A stretch of 64,000 nt of DNA from the NCBI GenBank assembly GCA_028641055.1, contig CM054058.1, positions 500,481,919 to 500,545,918 of the forward strand, read 5' to 3'. This stretch comes from Alopecurus myosuroides. Taxonomy: Eukaryota > Streptophyta > Magnoliopsida > Poales > Poaceae. Both the position numbers and the translations under genes were made by a program. Below the pieces are notes generated by a model. It worked only from the letters and a program-made list of their open reading frames with translations, searched no databases and was not told the DNA's origin. This document shows positions 23,020-34,206 of the stretch, one piece after another; position 1 is the stretch's first letter; every line of letters starts with the position of its first letter.

Positions 23020-23068
23020 CCTAGCTATATGGCTATAAAGAAAGCGCTTTACGGGAGGCAACCCGGTT
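23020..23068 (+). other. Conserved hairpin block after the gag-protease ORF
   Basis: CCTAGCTA…GGC…TAAAGAAA is followed by the palindrome AAAGCGCTTT (23041-23050) and the stem CGGG-AGGCAA-CCCG (23052-23065). A related block occurs at 39657-39703 in another element, with the second stem changed to TGGG-AGATAA-CCCA. Confidence 0.6.
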
Positions 23069-25337
23069 GTTTTTGTTTGGATTTTCCTAGTGTCCTCTTG
23101 CTGTCTCAAGAGATTAGTTTTTTTTGTTTTAATTCTTGAGTTTTCAATAAAGAGTCAAGTCAAACCCATTTGGACTGATAAGTTGCTATCCTAGTGCATG
23201 AAATTTCTGTTTCAGCACGAGTCTGCTCACCGTATGATTTTACGTTTTTTATTGGTATGTCAGATTGAGCTAATGTTTTAGTATGTTCTGCAACTTTTCG
23301 TCCTCTGTAAGCACAAAAATTGGATTAATTTTTTGACGAGCCTAGATTAGGGAAAAACGTTCGTTTTGCTGCTGCTGCTTTTTTGGACAGATTCTGCCTT
23401 CTTTTGTTTTATGCACTCTTTGGGCTTGGGAATCGAATTACATGATTCTTTCAATCAAGAGAGTGAAAATACAACATAATGAACCTTATTGTCTATCTAA
23501 TGGAGCATTTTATTTGGAATTTTGCACAGCAAGCATGTGATTTGTTTGTCCTTGCTAATCTCACCCCACAGAAAAAGAATGGGAGAAACATGTTTTGTGA
23601 AGTTTTTTCATAGGGAATAGAGGAGCTGCGCCTCAAGACATCCAAGAATGGTGAAAGCCATAAGCTTGGGGATGTGATGAACACCCCACTGGAGCTACAC
23701 TCTTTTGGTTAGCACACGTCTACTTTCTGTTTTTCTAAGCAAAGCATTTATCGTAGAGACTTGAAGCGTCTAGTTTTTGTTTTTATTTTTGTTTTGATAA
23801 GACCACCACCATCATTTTATATGAGATTGAGCTACTGGAGTTTGGGGTTGGAATGTATTGGATGCTAGTATTATGACTTGGAATAGGGATGCCATGGTTG
23901 ATTTGAAGAGCTACATATGTTTGCATGATTTATAGTCTTTTTATGTGTAGAAATTTGCAATAATGTTGTCTTGAGCTATCTCTTATTCATGTCCTTGATG
24001 TTAATTTCTGGTTTATTTATTTTGTCATGAAATGAGTAGTTCTATGGACATATGCATGCATAGTAGCTGGTCAACTATCTCCCTCTTGATAGCCCAAAAA
24101 TTTAAAAATTCCAACAAGTAAAAACTTGTTCCCAACACTCCTTAGCCAAGTATTTCCAGTGAGTCCACCATATCTTCCCATTAGCTTCATTGCTATTCCG
24201 AGTATGTTCACCATGTTATTGTGTTATTTATGTTCTAAATTAAGATATTCACTTTATTAATTGTCATGGGTTGAACTTGGAATAGGACTCTCACGAACTT
24301 TTGAAGGCACACTTTACTCTTTATGCATCTAATAAACATGACCCAATAATGGGGGCCACAAGTTTTGCGTTTGACAAGTGTGTGGTTGGGAGCTAGCTAT
24401 AAACGTGTATCACCGGAAAGCTTTCAACATTGCACAAAAAAATTACATTTGGTTGATATCATGTACTTTTGTTTTTGAACTCCTGCCATGCCGAAATGAA
24501 ATAGAGGAATAGTAAGTTTTGATGAGTAAGTATCTATATGACTAGAGAAACGCATTGGGCCGCTAACCCAAGCCCTGCTTTATCATGGTGGAAATTTACT
24601 TACAGCTTGAGTGACTCTACAACACATCCTATAATAAAATAAGAAGCTATGCATAATAGTGAATGAAAATAAAAAGGATGATGAGTCTACTCCGTTTGTT
24701 CATCTTGTCATTGTAACATGGGCTTGTTTCCATGTCATGGGGCAAGAGGTACCTCTTTGCGGTTCTCTATGATGTCATTAATACTTATTATGATTGTACG
24801 AAGCTTATTAGGAATCTTAAGTTGAGAAATCATGGAGTAGGTTTTCACACTCACGGGGCATGAGGCTTTCAACCACCTTGTCATTCTCATTACTTCAATA
24901 CTCACAATTTTAAGATGCTAGTGATAAAGGGGCAATGAGAGTCCTAGATCAATGGATACCACATTTCAATTAGTAATTTTAGTTGAATAATTTAGAGGCT
25001 AAATAAGACTTGATCATGTTTTACCTCTACTCAATTTTCTCCAAAGTGTCCACCATATTTTCTATTCTCCATTATGCTATTCTTTGACCAATATAGGATT
25101 TTATTTTTCATTTTGTGTATGCATTTGGTCCATAGTGCTTTTATTTCATTATACACTTTGTGAACTTTCATGAAGCATCTTTGCTTGCATATTTGATATT
25201 TCTTACAACATGAATTGTATATTGCTACTCATTTCTAGTATTAATCATTTGATTATATGTAGCATGAATAATCCTCCTTGATATCCCATGATTGTTTCAA
25301 TATGCAAAACCCATCTTAGTTTTATCACCTTCATACT

Positions 25338-25369
25338 CGAGGACGAGCATGGGTTAAGCTTGGGGATGT
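25338..25369 (+). other. Polypurine tract region before the 3' LTR
   Basis: CGAGGACGAGCATGG then AAGCTTGGGGATGT directly precedes the 3' LTR start (25370). The purine-rich AAGCTTGGGG motif also occurs inside the element near 21409, 22557 and 23667. Confidence 0.7.
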
Positions 25370-27078
25370 TGATGCATGTAAAATGCATAGATGAATTTTG
25401 CATATTTTCACATGGTTTTCTATTACATATTGCATCATATAAGGGTATAATTCAATGTTTTATAGTATTTTGGGGTTAAATTACAAAGTCCCCCAACTTG
25501 TATGGAATTAACCCTACCTGTCAGAAACCCCATTTTCTATATTTTTGACGTTTCAGGGGGCAAACTTCCGCGAAATCACCTGAAAATCTGCGGGGGTCAT
25601 TTTCTTGGAAGGAGAAGACTTGCGGGCAAAGGATCCACGAGAATTGGGCAAGGAGGCCCAAAAGAGGACCCTCCACGCGGCCAGATTCCTTGGCCGCGTG
25701 AGAGGCCCCCTTTTGGCCCCTCTGTCCCCAATTCCTTCCATCTTCGACTTACCGACTCCGTCTTGACCTAAAACCGACTATAAAAAGGGTCCCCCGTACC
25801 CTTACTGAAGAGAGCGCCGCCGAAACACCGAAACACCGAAACAGAGACCAGAAGTTCCAGATTGGAGGGGGAAAACTCCGGTGGGGCGCCGCCGGTGTGA
25901 TCTCCTACCCCTCCAACGTCATCTCCATCGACATCTCCATGAAGAGGGAGTAGTCCACCCCAGGGCTATGGGTTTGTGGAAGTAGCACTTGTATCTCTCT
26001 CTCTATGTGCTTCACTAATTAGATCCGTATGAGCTGCCTCACATGATTACGGGCACCGTTGTAATTCCTATGTGGTGGATCTTTTCTATGAGTTATTGAA
26101 TCTGAGATTGCAATTGTTTCTCTCGAGTTATTTGAGTAGATGTATCTTATGTACCCCGTTCTTATTTGCTAGCTTTGATCAATCTAGTTCTTGAGAGCGT
26201 GTGTGGGGTGATGGGTGCATTAGTTGGAGTAACGAGGGGTGGCTAGTGCTGTGAAAGTGACAGAAGTTCAGCGATCCACTTAGGTTTTGTTAAATCTTTC
26301 TTAGTTACCTCACTAGGGATAAAAAGGAGTACCTTGTTACTGGGGATTTGAAGTGACACTAATCAATCTCCATGACTAGATCTAGCAAGTTCTTACTTCA
26401 ACTTCATGTCACATTGCTTAAAGCTATACTCTGGTTTTTCCTTAATTATCGAGGTCTTATGATTTATTTCGCATCTTGGTGGAGTATAAGAGGGATCAAT
26501 ATGACCGTAGAGATCTCTATGCTAGGACGTGATGCCCATATGAAAGTACTCAATGTTAAACATGTTATTGTAATCTCACATGTAATTCTTTATGTCCACC
26601 ATCTACTTTATTTGAGAGAATGCAAGTGTGAAACCATGAACCCCGGTCCTATTTTAAATATAAGAAAACACTCTAGTTCCTTTGCTGCAATTTACTTTAC
26701 TTGCACTTTACTTTACTTGCATCTCCAATTCGAATTTACATTATCTCCATCACCACTTGCATCACAAAAAATACAAAAACAATCCATTGCATATTTATTT
26801 TCTCATTTGCATTTAGTAGTAGATTTAATTATTGCACATTTACTTTCTGTTTTGCATTGCAATTTAGAAGTCTCACACCTTGTGCTTGACAACCACTTGG
26901 TGAGGTTGGGGGCACAAAATTCTCTACTTGTTTGCAGGATCCTGGAGGAAGCTTGGAAGACAACTGCTGAAATACTGGCTCCCCAAGAGTTCGATATAAA
27001 CCCTCGAGTCACCCTCGTGGGGAAGAAGGCTTGCCACTAGCTACACACTCTGCACTTGGAGTCTCAACCTAGCCATCA
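25370..27078 (+). repeat. 3' LTR of the gag-only Gypsy element
   Basis: 1709 bp, same termini as the 5' LTR, with ~35 extra bp near 26595-26632. It is followed by the CATGG target duplication and then by LINE sequence. Confidence 0.9.
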
Positions 27079-27083
27079 CATGG

Positions 27084-28740
27084 ATGGAGCAGTTCTTGAT
27101 GAAAGCACTCTGGTTCTTTCCCACCATCCTCTAGAGATGGGGGGCCAGCCTTGTAGCCAGGATCTTGGCCATCAGTTTGGTGAATATATGAATCGGGCTA
27201 ATAGGTCCATAGTCCCCCATAGCAGCCGCATCCGAGTGCTTAGGTAGCAGGATTAGGAGAGCCTGGTTCACCCCTTGAAGGCCCCGCCCGTTCAACACAA
27301 AGAATTTGTTTATTGCATCCATGAAGTCGTCCTTTATAGTCCCCCAAAAGATCTGAAGAAATTCCGCAGTGAAGCCGTCCGGCCCTAGCGCCTTCCCGTG
27401 GGGTAGTCGCCGCACTACCTCCCAAACTTCCTCTACCGTAAAAGGCACTTCAAGCCCCGATAGATCCTCCTCCGCATGAAATCCCAGGAAGTCCAGGTCC
27501 AGAGAAAAGTCTCGACTTAGAGCCGCACCCATGAGCCCCTCAAAATGCTCAAAAGTGGTTTGGGCCATCACCCCATGGTCTGTCTCTGTCACCCCGTTGA
27601 TCTGGAGACTCCTAATCTCATATTTCTGTCTCCTGTATGATGCGTGTTGGTGGAAGAATGATGTGTTGGCATCACCCTCCGCGATCCAGGCAATCTTGGA
27701 CCGTTGTCGCGCCATAGTAAGCTCCAGGGATACGAGGCCCAGATGGGCCTACTTCAGCTTGGCTCGGAGCGCTCTCTCCAAGCCCGATGGCTGTCTACCC
27801 TCCATAGTTGTGTCCAGCCTTAGAACCATTTCCCTTGCGAGCGTAAGCTGCAACTTAACACACCCTAATTTTTTGTCGCTCCAGCTTTTCAACTGGCGAC
27901 CTATGCGCTTAAGTTTGGAGCTTAGCCTTCTGAAAGGATCCGTGTTACCATCTGGTTCCTCCCAGGCCGATTGCACCGCCTCTTGAAAGCCATCGAGCTT
28001 CACCCAAAATTGCTCGAACTGGAAGCGCCTCCTACCTGGCCACTTGGAGGTGCAGTCAAGCAGTAGGGGAGAGTGATCTGCTATCACCGATGCCAGGCAT
28101 CGGAGTGAGCAGTTCTCATGTAACTCCTACCAATCTGACGTGCAAAACACCCTAGACAACCGGACGAGCGACGGGGAGTCCTGCTCGTTGGACCAAGTAT
28201 ACCTACGTCCCTGGAGGTAGATATCCTTGAAGCCGCAGTCGCTCAAGAATCGCCTCATCCTTCCCATCATTCGTTTGTCCAGGTTCCCGTTGTTTTTGTC
28301 CTCGTCCCTATAGATCATGTTGAAATCACCACAGAGCACCCACGGGCCCGCTCTTGTGGACCGCACGTTACGCAGCTCTTGTAGGAAGGCAATTTTCTCC
28401 ATGTCCTCCTGGGGACCGTACACATTCGTGAGCCACCATCCCGTATCTCCCCCCACCGGGGAGACCCAAGCTGTAATTGAGTTCACGTCCACGTGTGCGT
28501 CCTCCAAGTGCACTTTCGAGCTCCCCCAGGCGATGATAACACCCCCCCTAGTCGCGGTTGTCGGCAAGCAGATATAATCATCAAACTCAGCGCCTAGCGT
28601 CTCCATAACAATCGAAAGGGTTACAGTGCAAGTTTTGTCTTCTGGAGACATACAATCGTAGCACCCGTAGAGCTCGTAACACCGCGAACATTACTCCTCC
28701 TCGCGCGGTCGTTAAGACTTCGCGCATTCAGCACCAACAT
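27084..28740 (-). pseudogene. LINE ORF2, 5' half: AP-endonuclease and start of reverse transcriptase
   Basis: It begins at ATG 28740 with the endonuclease motif LNARSLND. The Mg-binding segment reads CLQKTKL where CLQETKL is usual, so the catalytic Glu is Lys. After a frameshift near 28625 come GGVIIAW, WWLTNVYGPQ, the GDFNMI box and RRYTWSNEQ; the expected RLDRVF reads RLSRVF. The linker and the reverse-transcriptase fingers (GKALGPDGF, LLPKHSDA) follow, until the Gypsy insertion at 27083. The role is nicking target DNA and priming reverse transcription. It is inactive here. Confidence 0.85.
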
Positions 28741-28849
28741 CCTTGGTTCGTATAACATGAGGACATTGTACACCCTAAGCTTGTTAATCCCCGGGGTCAA
28801 GCCACCACCAGGCGACCACCCGAAGTCTCCATCCTTCTCGGAGAGCAAC

Positions 28850-31799
28850 CATCCCCACGGATCGCCAAATGGTCCACCCAAAGAGTTCTCCAATCGCTTT
28901 GATCATGTCATCCTCCAAGGGAATCTCAAACATCTTGTGGTAAGCAGCCACCGCCTCCGAGGATGGAACCTCCTCCTTCTCGATCAGGCTGATTTTGTGC
29001 ATTAGGTTACGTTGTGCCTTTTGCTCTGCATTCAGACCGCAAGGTTGCTTTGCAAGTCTCCCACTGCGACGGGGTTGGAAGTCCATTGCCGCAAGGAGGC
29101 GCCATACCGGAGGGGTTTGCAAGATGCACTCTGTACGCGCCTTAGCCGCAGCAAGGAAGCCACCAAAGGTACGCGGAATGACCGTGTTCACACCCTTTTG
29201 CGCCTCGCGGGGTAAGGACGCCGGAGGCAAGGCAAAGCGTGAGGCAAAGCGTGTCACCCCCCCCCCCCCTCCTCTCCTCCGGGCAGGGGGATGGCTCAGC
29301 CCTGATCGAAATCGGCGAGTCTTCCACCGAGACTGAAGTGAATGAGGTGGTTCGTGATGGAGTTTGTAGTATGGGGGAGTTGGGGTCAGAAGACTCCTCA
29401 GACAACCCCGTACACCCAACCCCACCTGTTCCCAGAAACTTCGGCTCATCCTTCTCCCAATCGGGACCTATCTCTTCCACCTCCAGAAGTGGGCCGAAAA
29501 CACCCAAGTGCGGCCCAACCAGAGGGGACTCATCCTCGCTTGCACGCTGGGCCATGTCAAGCGGCGCTGCACCCCCACACGAACCGGGCCAGTTGGGCGC
29601 TGGCACGCTCGGCCCACGCATCTCCGTATATCCACCAGCGAGGCATCGACGACCAAGTCACCGCACGGATCGCTCCTGGTCCCGATCTCATCGTCACCCA
29701 TGCGCTCGTCCTCGCAGCTGACAGAGAAGAGCAAGCAGGGCACGGCCGGAACCTCCTGAACCCGACCAGCGCACCAACTCCCTACAGAACCTGGCCGCCC
29801 ACCCTTATCTCTGCCGCCTACGATGCGCGCCAGACTCTAGTCTGTTCGACAGGGGGCGCAGCAGTCGAGCTGCTTTTGACCGTGTTCGTCCTGGGCACGG
29901 CGGAACCGGCCGTTATCGGCGCACTCGCGCGTTCCGCACGATACGCCGCCCTCCTGGCTTTCTCTTTTCTTCTCTTTTGCTGACGGCGCGAGAGGGGAGG
30001 GCGGCCCACCACGATGCCCGATGCCAGGGCAAAGGAGCCCTCGACCCGTCGCCGTCCGCTCGAACCGCCACGCTGTCTGGGCCCGCTGTCCCCGCCTACG
30101 TGATCACGACCAGTGCCGCCGGCACCATGGGGACCCACGTCGTGGCCAGAAAGGCGCATCTCCCCTTGCTGGAAGAACCTCCTCGCCGGCGGACGACGAG
30201 ACGGAGGGCCTTCATCACCTCCACCCGGCGGCGTGCCCGGCGGCCTTCAGCCATAATCGACGGAACGAGACACCGTGATTTTTAGGGGATAGACTAGCGT
30301 CTTGAGTTGCGGCGGCGAGATCAGTTCATGGGCCACCGCGAGCTCCTCCGACGTCGGCGGCGCCCCGGGCTCGGGGACATGAAAATCCATCTCCCTAGGG
30401 ATCGCATCCACGACCAAGCACCAAGCAGAGAGGCGGACTCGCGACATGTCCACCCGCATCCGCGTCGACGGGTGGAGCTTCTCCACCCAGGCCGACGGCG
30501 CTAGTGCTGTCTCCGCCGCCTCAATCCCCCAGCATTTGTCCGGGATGCCCACGATCTCGATGTCCACCTGCGTGGCCAGAGCCCCGGCGACGGCGAACCT
30601 GCGCCTCAACCACGGGGTGAGGCAGAGCCGCACCATCGGCATGCGCACGAACGGGTCCTGCATCACGATAGTCATGTCCTCCTTCTCCGCGAAGAAGAGG
30701 AGAAAGCTTCCATCTCAGTACGGCGTGGCGGAGAACTCCGATCTCTCGAGCTCCTGGTGCAGGTCCAGCAACGCCTCCTTCACCCTCGAGCGCGTCAGCG
30801 ATCGCCGCGAACCATCGATAGAGGCGATGACCGTGTTCTGCAGCTCCTCTTCAGCGCTGTCGACCTTCTGCGTGCGATTGAAGATGCATGAGGCACGTCT
30901 GGGCGGGGAAGCCGCCGTGGAGTTGGCGCAGGCCGGCGCGATCACCGCGAACGGCACGACCTCGGTTTCTCTGGCCCGTCGCGCCCTCGGGTCATCCACC
31001 CCCAGCGTGCCGCCACCCCTGGGAGCCGTCACCAGCGAGCCCACCTGCGCCGAACGCGACGTCACCGCAGCCCCCGGCATGTGCGCGCGTTGGCCACCCC
31101 TGTGCTCGTCCCTGGGAGCCGCCGCCGACGATCCCGCCTGCGCTGGGCGCGGTATCACCACAGCCACTGGCAAGGACACGCGCTGGCCACCCTGAGCTTG
31201 CCCGCGGGTCCTAGTGTCGGCGCCAGGTTAGGCAGCTCGCTGCCCAGCCTGGTGGCCATCCTCTCTCCCTCCGGCGCCGAGGGGCGCCACGGCTCCACGC
31301 AGTCGCGGGACCAGTGCCCTTCCTGGTCGCAGCGGATGCAGACGGGGCCAACATCGCAATCGCGCGCGCGGTGCTCGCCGGAGCGGCGGAGCAAGCACAG
31401 CCCGTTAAACTTGCCCGCCTCCCGCGTCGTGCGCCTCACCTTGTCGGACACATGCTTCCCAGCGCGGCGACCCTGGTAGCGCTTCTTCCTCTTAGGTAGC
31501 TCCCACGGCCGCTCCCCAAGGGGCTCCTCGAGCATCTCCACCGGAGAGGTCACCGGCGAGCCACCCTCAGGTTCCAACAAAGCCACCAGCGAGTCTTCGT
31601 CAGGTTCGAACAACGAGTCATCCGAGTGGTCTAGCTCGTCGAACGCACTGGCCACCTTGTCGTAGAGCTCACCCCCGGTCTCCCTCTCCGAGCCGGAGTC
31701 GCGGCTGGCGCGCCAACGGTCGTCACGCCCTCGTGGTCCCCTCGGTGAGTCCCCGGAGACTGGGGAGAAGACGAGAGTGGAGGAGGAGGAGCCAGCCAT
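28850..31799 (-). pseudogene. LINE ORF1 with CCHC zinc knuckles and DUF4283-like domain
   Basis: The ATG at 31799 starts MAGSSSST. A basic region (KRKKRYQGRR) is followed by CCHC-type knuckles, the clearest being CIRCDQEGHWSRDC (about 31355-31310), which bind nucleic acid. After a frameshift near 31160-31180, a segment around 30675-30247 (LCLTPWLRRRFAVAG…VDIEIVGIPDKCW) matches the DUF4283-type RNA-binding domain of grass LINE ORF1. The C-terminal part (29050-28830) reads SLIEKEEVPSSEAVAAYHKM…IGELFGW. Frameshifts and stops break it into at least five pieces, and a 10-12 nt C run lies near 29261. It would chaperone LINE RNA if intact. Confidence 0.75.
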
Positions 31800-31980
31800 G
31801 GCCTGAGCGGTGGTCGTCGCGCCCGGAGCGGGAGGCGACGAGAGGTGTCCGCCGCAGCCGGAGTGGCCAACGGCGGGGCGAGGCGGGAGGTGCGAGGCGA
31901 GAGCGGGAGGTCGCGCAGCCGTACTCTCGGAGGAGTAAAGAATAGAACTGGCTTCAGGTCTTGATGGCAGCCGTACCCAG

Positions 31981-32505
31981 TTTTCACACCTAAATTTTCT
32001 GGTTATGACCCTATACAACACAACCAACACCCCAAACCCAGGGATATGTTAGTTTTCAATGCCATGATGCCCCATTTTGCCAAATATTGGCCCATTCCAA
32101 CATATGCTGGTCATTTGGTGCTCAAATTTGACATGTTTCCCCTAGAAACGCTAGTTTCAACACCTAACTTTTTTGGGAGTGACCCTCTACAACACACCCC
32201 AAGACCCCAAACCTAGGTCTATGTTGGATTGCAATGCCATGGTGCCCCACTATGCCAAATCTTGGCCCACTCCAACATGTATGATCATTTGATGCCTAAG
32301 TGATGCCTGTTTTCCCTAGTTAGAAACTCTAGTTTCAACACCTAATTAACTTTCCTAGGGGTGACCCTATAGAACACACCCAACATCTCAAACCCAGGGC
32401 TATGTTAGTTTGTAATCTAATTGTGCTCCATTGTGCTAAATCTTGGCCCATTACAACATGGTTTGATCATTTTATTTCCAGGTTTGATATGTTTCCCTAG
32501 GAACG
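31981..32505. repeat. ~176-bp tandem repeat, array 2 (right part)
   Basis: About three monomers resume after the LINE 5' end, with GTGACCCT(A/C)TA(C/G)AACACA at about 32003, 32177 and 32361. It ends near 32505 at unrelated LTR sequence. Together with 17330-17664 it forms one array split by the LINE. Confidence 0.75.
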
Positions 32506-32559
32506 TGAACTTTTAGGTGTGCTTTTCTCTATATGATTCTCATTCTATTTGATACATTA

Positions 32560-33039
32560 GGAACAATTTCCGAGTAACGTCCATCATGCATAGTGTTATA
32601 GGAAATATCATGTGTTTAATCATGTTAATATTACTGAGAGTTACCACTAGTGAAAGAATGATCCCTATACCTTGTTTCCAACCATTGCTATACTGTTTGC
32701 TCTTAGTTTTGCTACTTGTGACTTTGGTGACATTTTTATTACAGATTTACAATACATTGCTTTACCCTCCATATTACCCGTATTTTATCATCTCTTCGCC
32801 AAACCAGTGTATCTATACAATCACGGTTCAAGAGAATCATCCCATCACCACGCCACCAACTATTTTCTTCCACCTTTTGTTACAAATATATTTTGTTAAG
32901 TGCTTCTTAGGTGTGGATGCACTGACAACTCAGCTGCTAAGTCTTATAGATATACGTTGTCTCTCTTGTGTTGAATCAATAAATTGGGTTACACTTACCC
33001 TCGGAGACTGTTGCGATCCCCTACACTTGTGGGTTATCA
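32560..33039 (+). repeat. Gypsy LTR fragment, 3' part only
   Basis: The tail ends with CAACTCAGCTGCTAAG, AATCAATAAATTGGG and GCGATCCCCTACACTTG…GGGTTATCA. It is closely similar to the end of the LTR at 46859-48246. The start of the LTR is missing, so this is a truncated solo fragment. Confidence 0.65.
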
Positions 33040-33149
33040 TGGTGCAACATGGAAATAGTCAATATGCAACTCCCAACTGTGATCCTCTTCTGAGCCATCA
33101 CTCACGCCGACCAAAGTGGTAGACGATTTTTGTGGCCTGGATTAGTGTT

Positions 33150-33330
33150 TTTCCCGAATGGAGGCGCGAGAGAGTCGGAATTCCGGAAAAACTAGCACCG
33201 GGTACTAATATGTGTTTCTTAAAGTGGTGGAACACATAAAAAATCAATACGCAGCTCCCTAGTGCCACCCTCTTAACAGACATCACATACGTTGCACAGA
33301 TATTGTGCAATTGTGGGGCCAAAATCCCAC
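33150..33330 (+). repeat. Dispersed repeat, copy 2
   Basis: Same ordered motifs as 11430-11615 (AAAGTGGTGGAACAC, CCACCCTCTTAACAGACATC). It lies directly 3' of the truncated LTR and is noncoding. Confidence 0.55.
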
Positions 33331-33803
33331 TTGGATGCCACCGAATAGAATGTTGTGAGAGCTAGGGCCCAAACTTTTTTTTTTACATTTTCCTATGACC
33401 TACACTAACATATAAATAATAAAATTGCATTGGTCTACCCACTTCAACGTCGATTAAAGGGGTAGATGATGCATGGTGCGGTGACCCAGTACACCACCAC
33501 ATGTCTACTACCGAAGTCGTTGACATGATTTTACGGAAGTCATACTCCATGAATATTATATATCTCAGAGTAGTACAACAGAAATATTGTAGATCCACTA
33601 GTTCACACTGCTTATTACTACACGCCAAAAACAAATAAACTCTTCAAGCTCCTCCTCAGTCATCTCAGGAAGATTAAAAGATTCCAAGTCAACTTGAGAC
33701 AGTTGACGACCTAATAAAACAACGACAACAGAAGCATGATAGCTCGACAACTTATATCCTAGAGCTGCTCGATTAGGTTCCCTTCTAATACTATATCTCT
33801 TTA

Positions 33804-33941
33804 CTACTCCTCTGGTTCTTCTTCTTCAGTGTTGTATGCTCCATATGCGATGATGTATTCGACTCTTTCTAGTCCTCCGGATAAGTCCGGGGCTTCATAG
33901 TAGTACTCCTGGCCTTCGGTGTTCTGATCGTTGACGAACAT
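33804..33941 (-). pseudogene. Short acidic/tyrosine-rich ORF remnant
   Basis: A 45-residue frame from an ATG at 33941 to a TAG, containing EGQEYYYEAPDLSGG and ERVEYIIAYGAY, with an EEEEPEE end. It looks like the C-terminus of a longer transposon protein. I do not recognise it. The surrounding 33380-34190 holds nothing else identifiable, except a repeated 46-bp unit at 34035 and 34153. Confidence 0.3.
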
Positions 33942-34034
33942 TGTCAGATTCCTTAAAGTTTAAAAAAGACGTCAACAAAACGGTTGAGTAACGATCCTTA
34001 CTCAGTAAGTTCAGGTAAGAAAGGTTTTGGGTTT

Positions 34035-34206
34035 GCATGCACTAGCTAATGTCATGACCAGTGGTCATAGACACGATGCAAGTTTTTGAAAAGGTTTCTT
34101 TAAGAGGTTGGGCTTATCTTTAAAAAATTATGTTCCTCGACCCTCACAGTTCTGATGCACTAGCTATAATGTCATGACCAATGGTCATTGACATGATGCA
34201 ATGTCA
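34035..34206. repeat. Direct repeat of a near-palindromic unit
   Basis: The unit TGATGCACTAGCTA…ATGTCATGACCA…TGGTCATTGACA…GATGCA occurs at about 34035-34080 and 34153-34200. Each copy can fold through ATGTCATGACCA paired with TGGTCAT(T)GACA. The role is unknown. Confidence 0.5.

Larger units (their letters stand above)
19634..27078 (+). mobile_element. Non-autonomous Gypsy LTR retrotransposon (gag-protease only)
   Basis: LTRs at 19634-21307 and 25370-27078, target duplication CATGG on both sides (19629-19633, 27079-27083), a tRNA-Asp-type primer site, a gag-protease ORF and a polypurine region. No reverse transcriptase, RNase H or integrase is present in the ~4 kb interior, and about 2.3 kb after the protease is noncoding. 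The 3' LTR has ~35 bp (near 26595-26632) that the 5' LTR lacks; otherwise the LTRs are very similar. The layout resembles gag-only Triticeae Gypsy families, but I cannot assign a family name safely. Confidence 0.9.
17665..31980 (-). mobile_element. Degenerate plant LINE (non-LTR retrotransposon), interrupted by a Gypsy element
   Basis: On the minus strand, in order: a 5' untranslated region, ORF1 with CCHC knuckles and a DUF4283-like domain, and ORF2 with endonuclease, reverse transcriptase (YADD) and a zf-RVT domain. It ends in an A8 tract (T8 at 17665-17672). Removing the Gypsy insert (19634-27083) leaves about 6.9 kb, normal for this clade. It inserted into the ~176-bp repeat: left flank AAACCTAG, right flank (C)CCAGTTTTCACACC, giving a short imperfect target duplication around CCTAGTTTT. 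Several stops and frameshifts make it dead. Confidence 0.85.

Noticed and set aside
28600..28740. Glu-to-Lys change in the LINE endonuclease as a novel enzyme variant
   Set aside because: The copy also has frameshifts and several stops, so the change is simply decay (consistent with a G-to-A transition).
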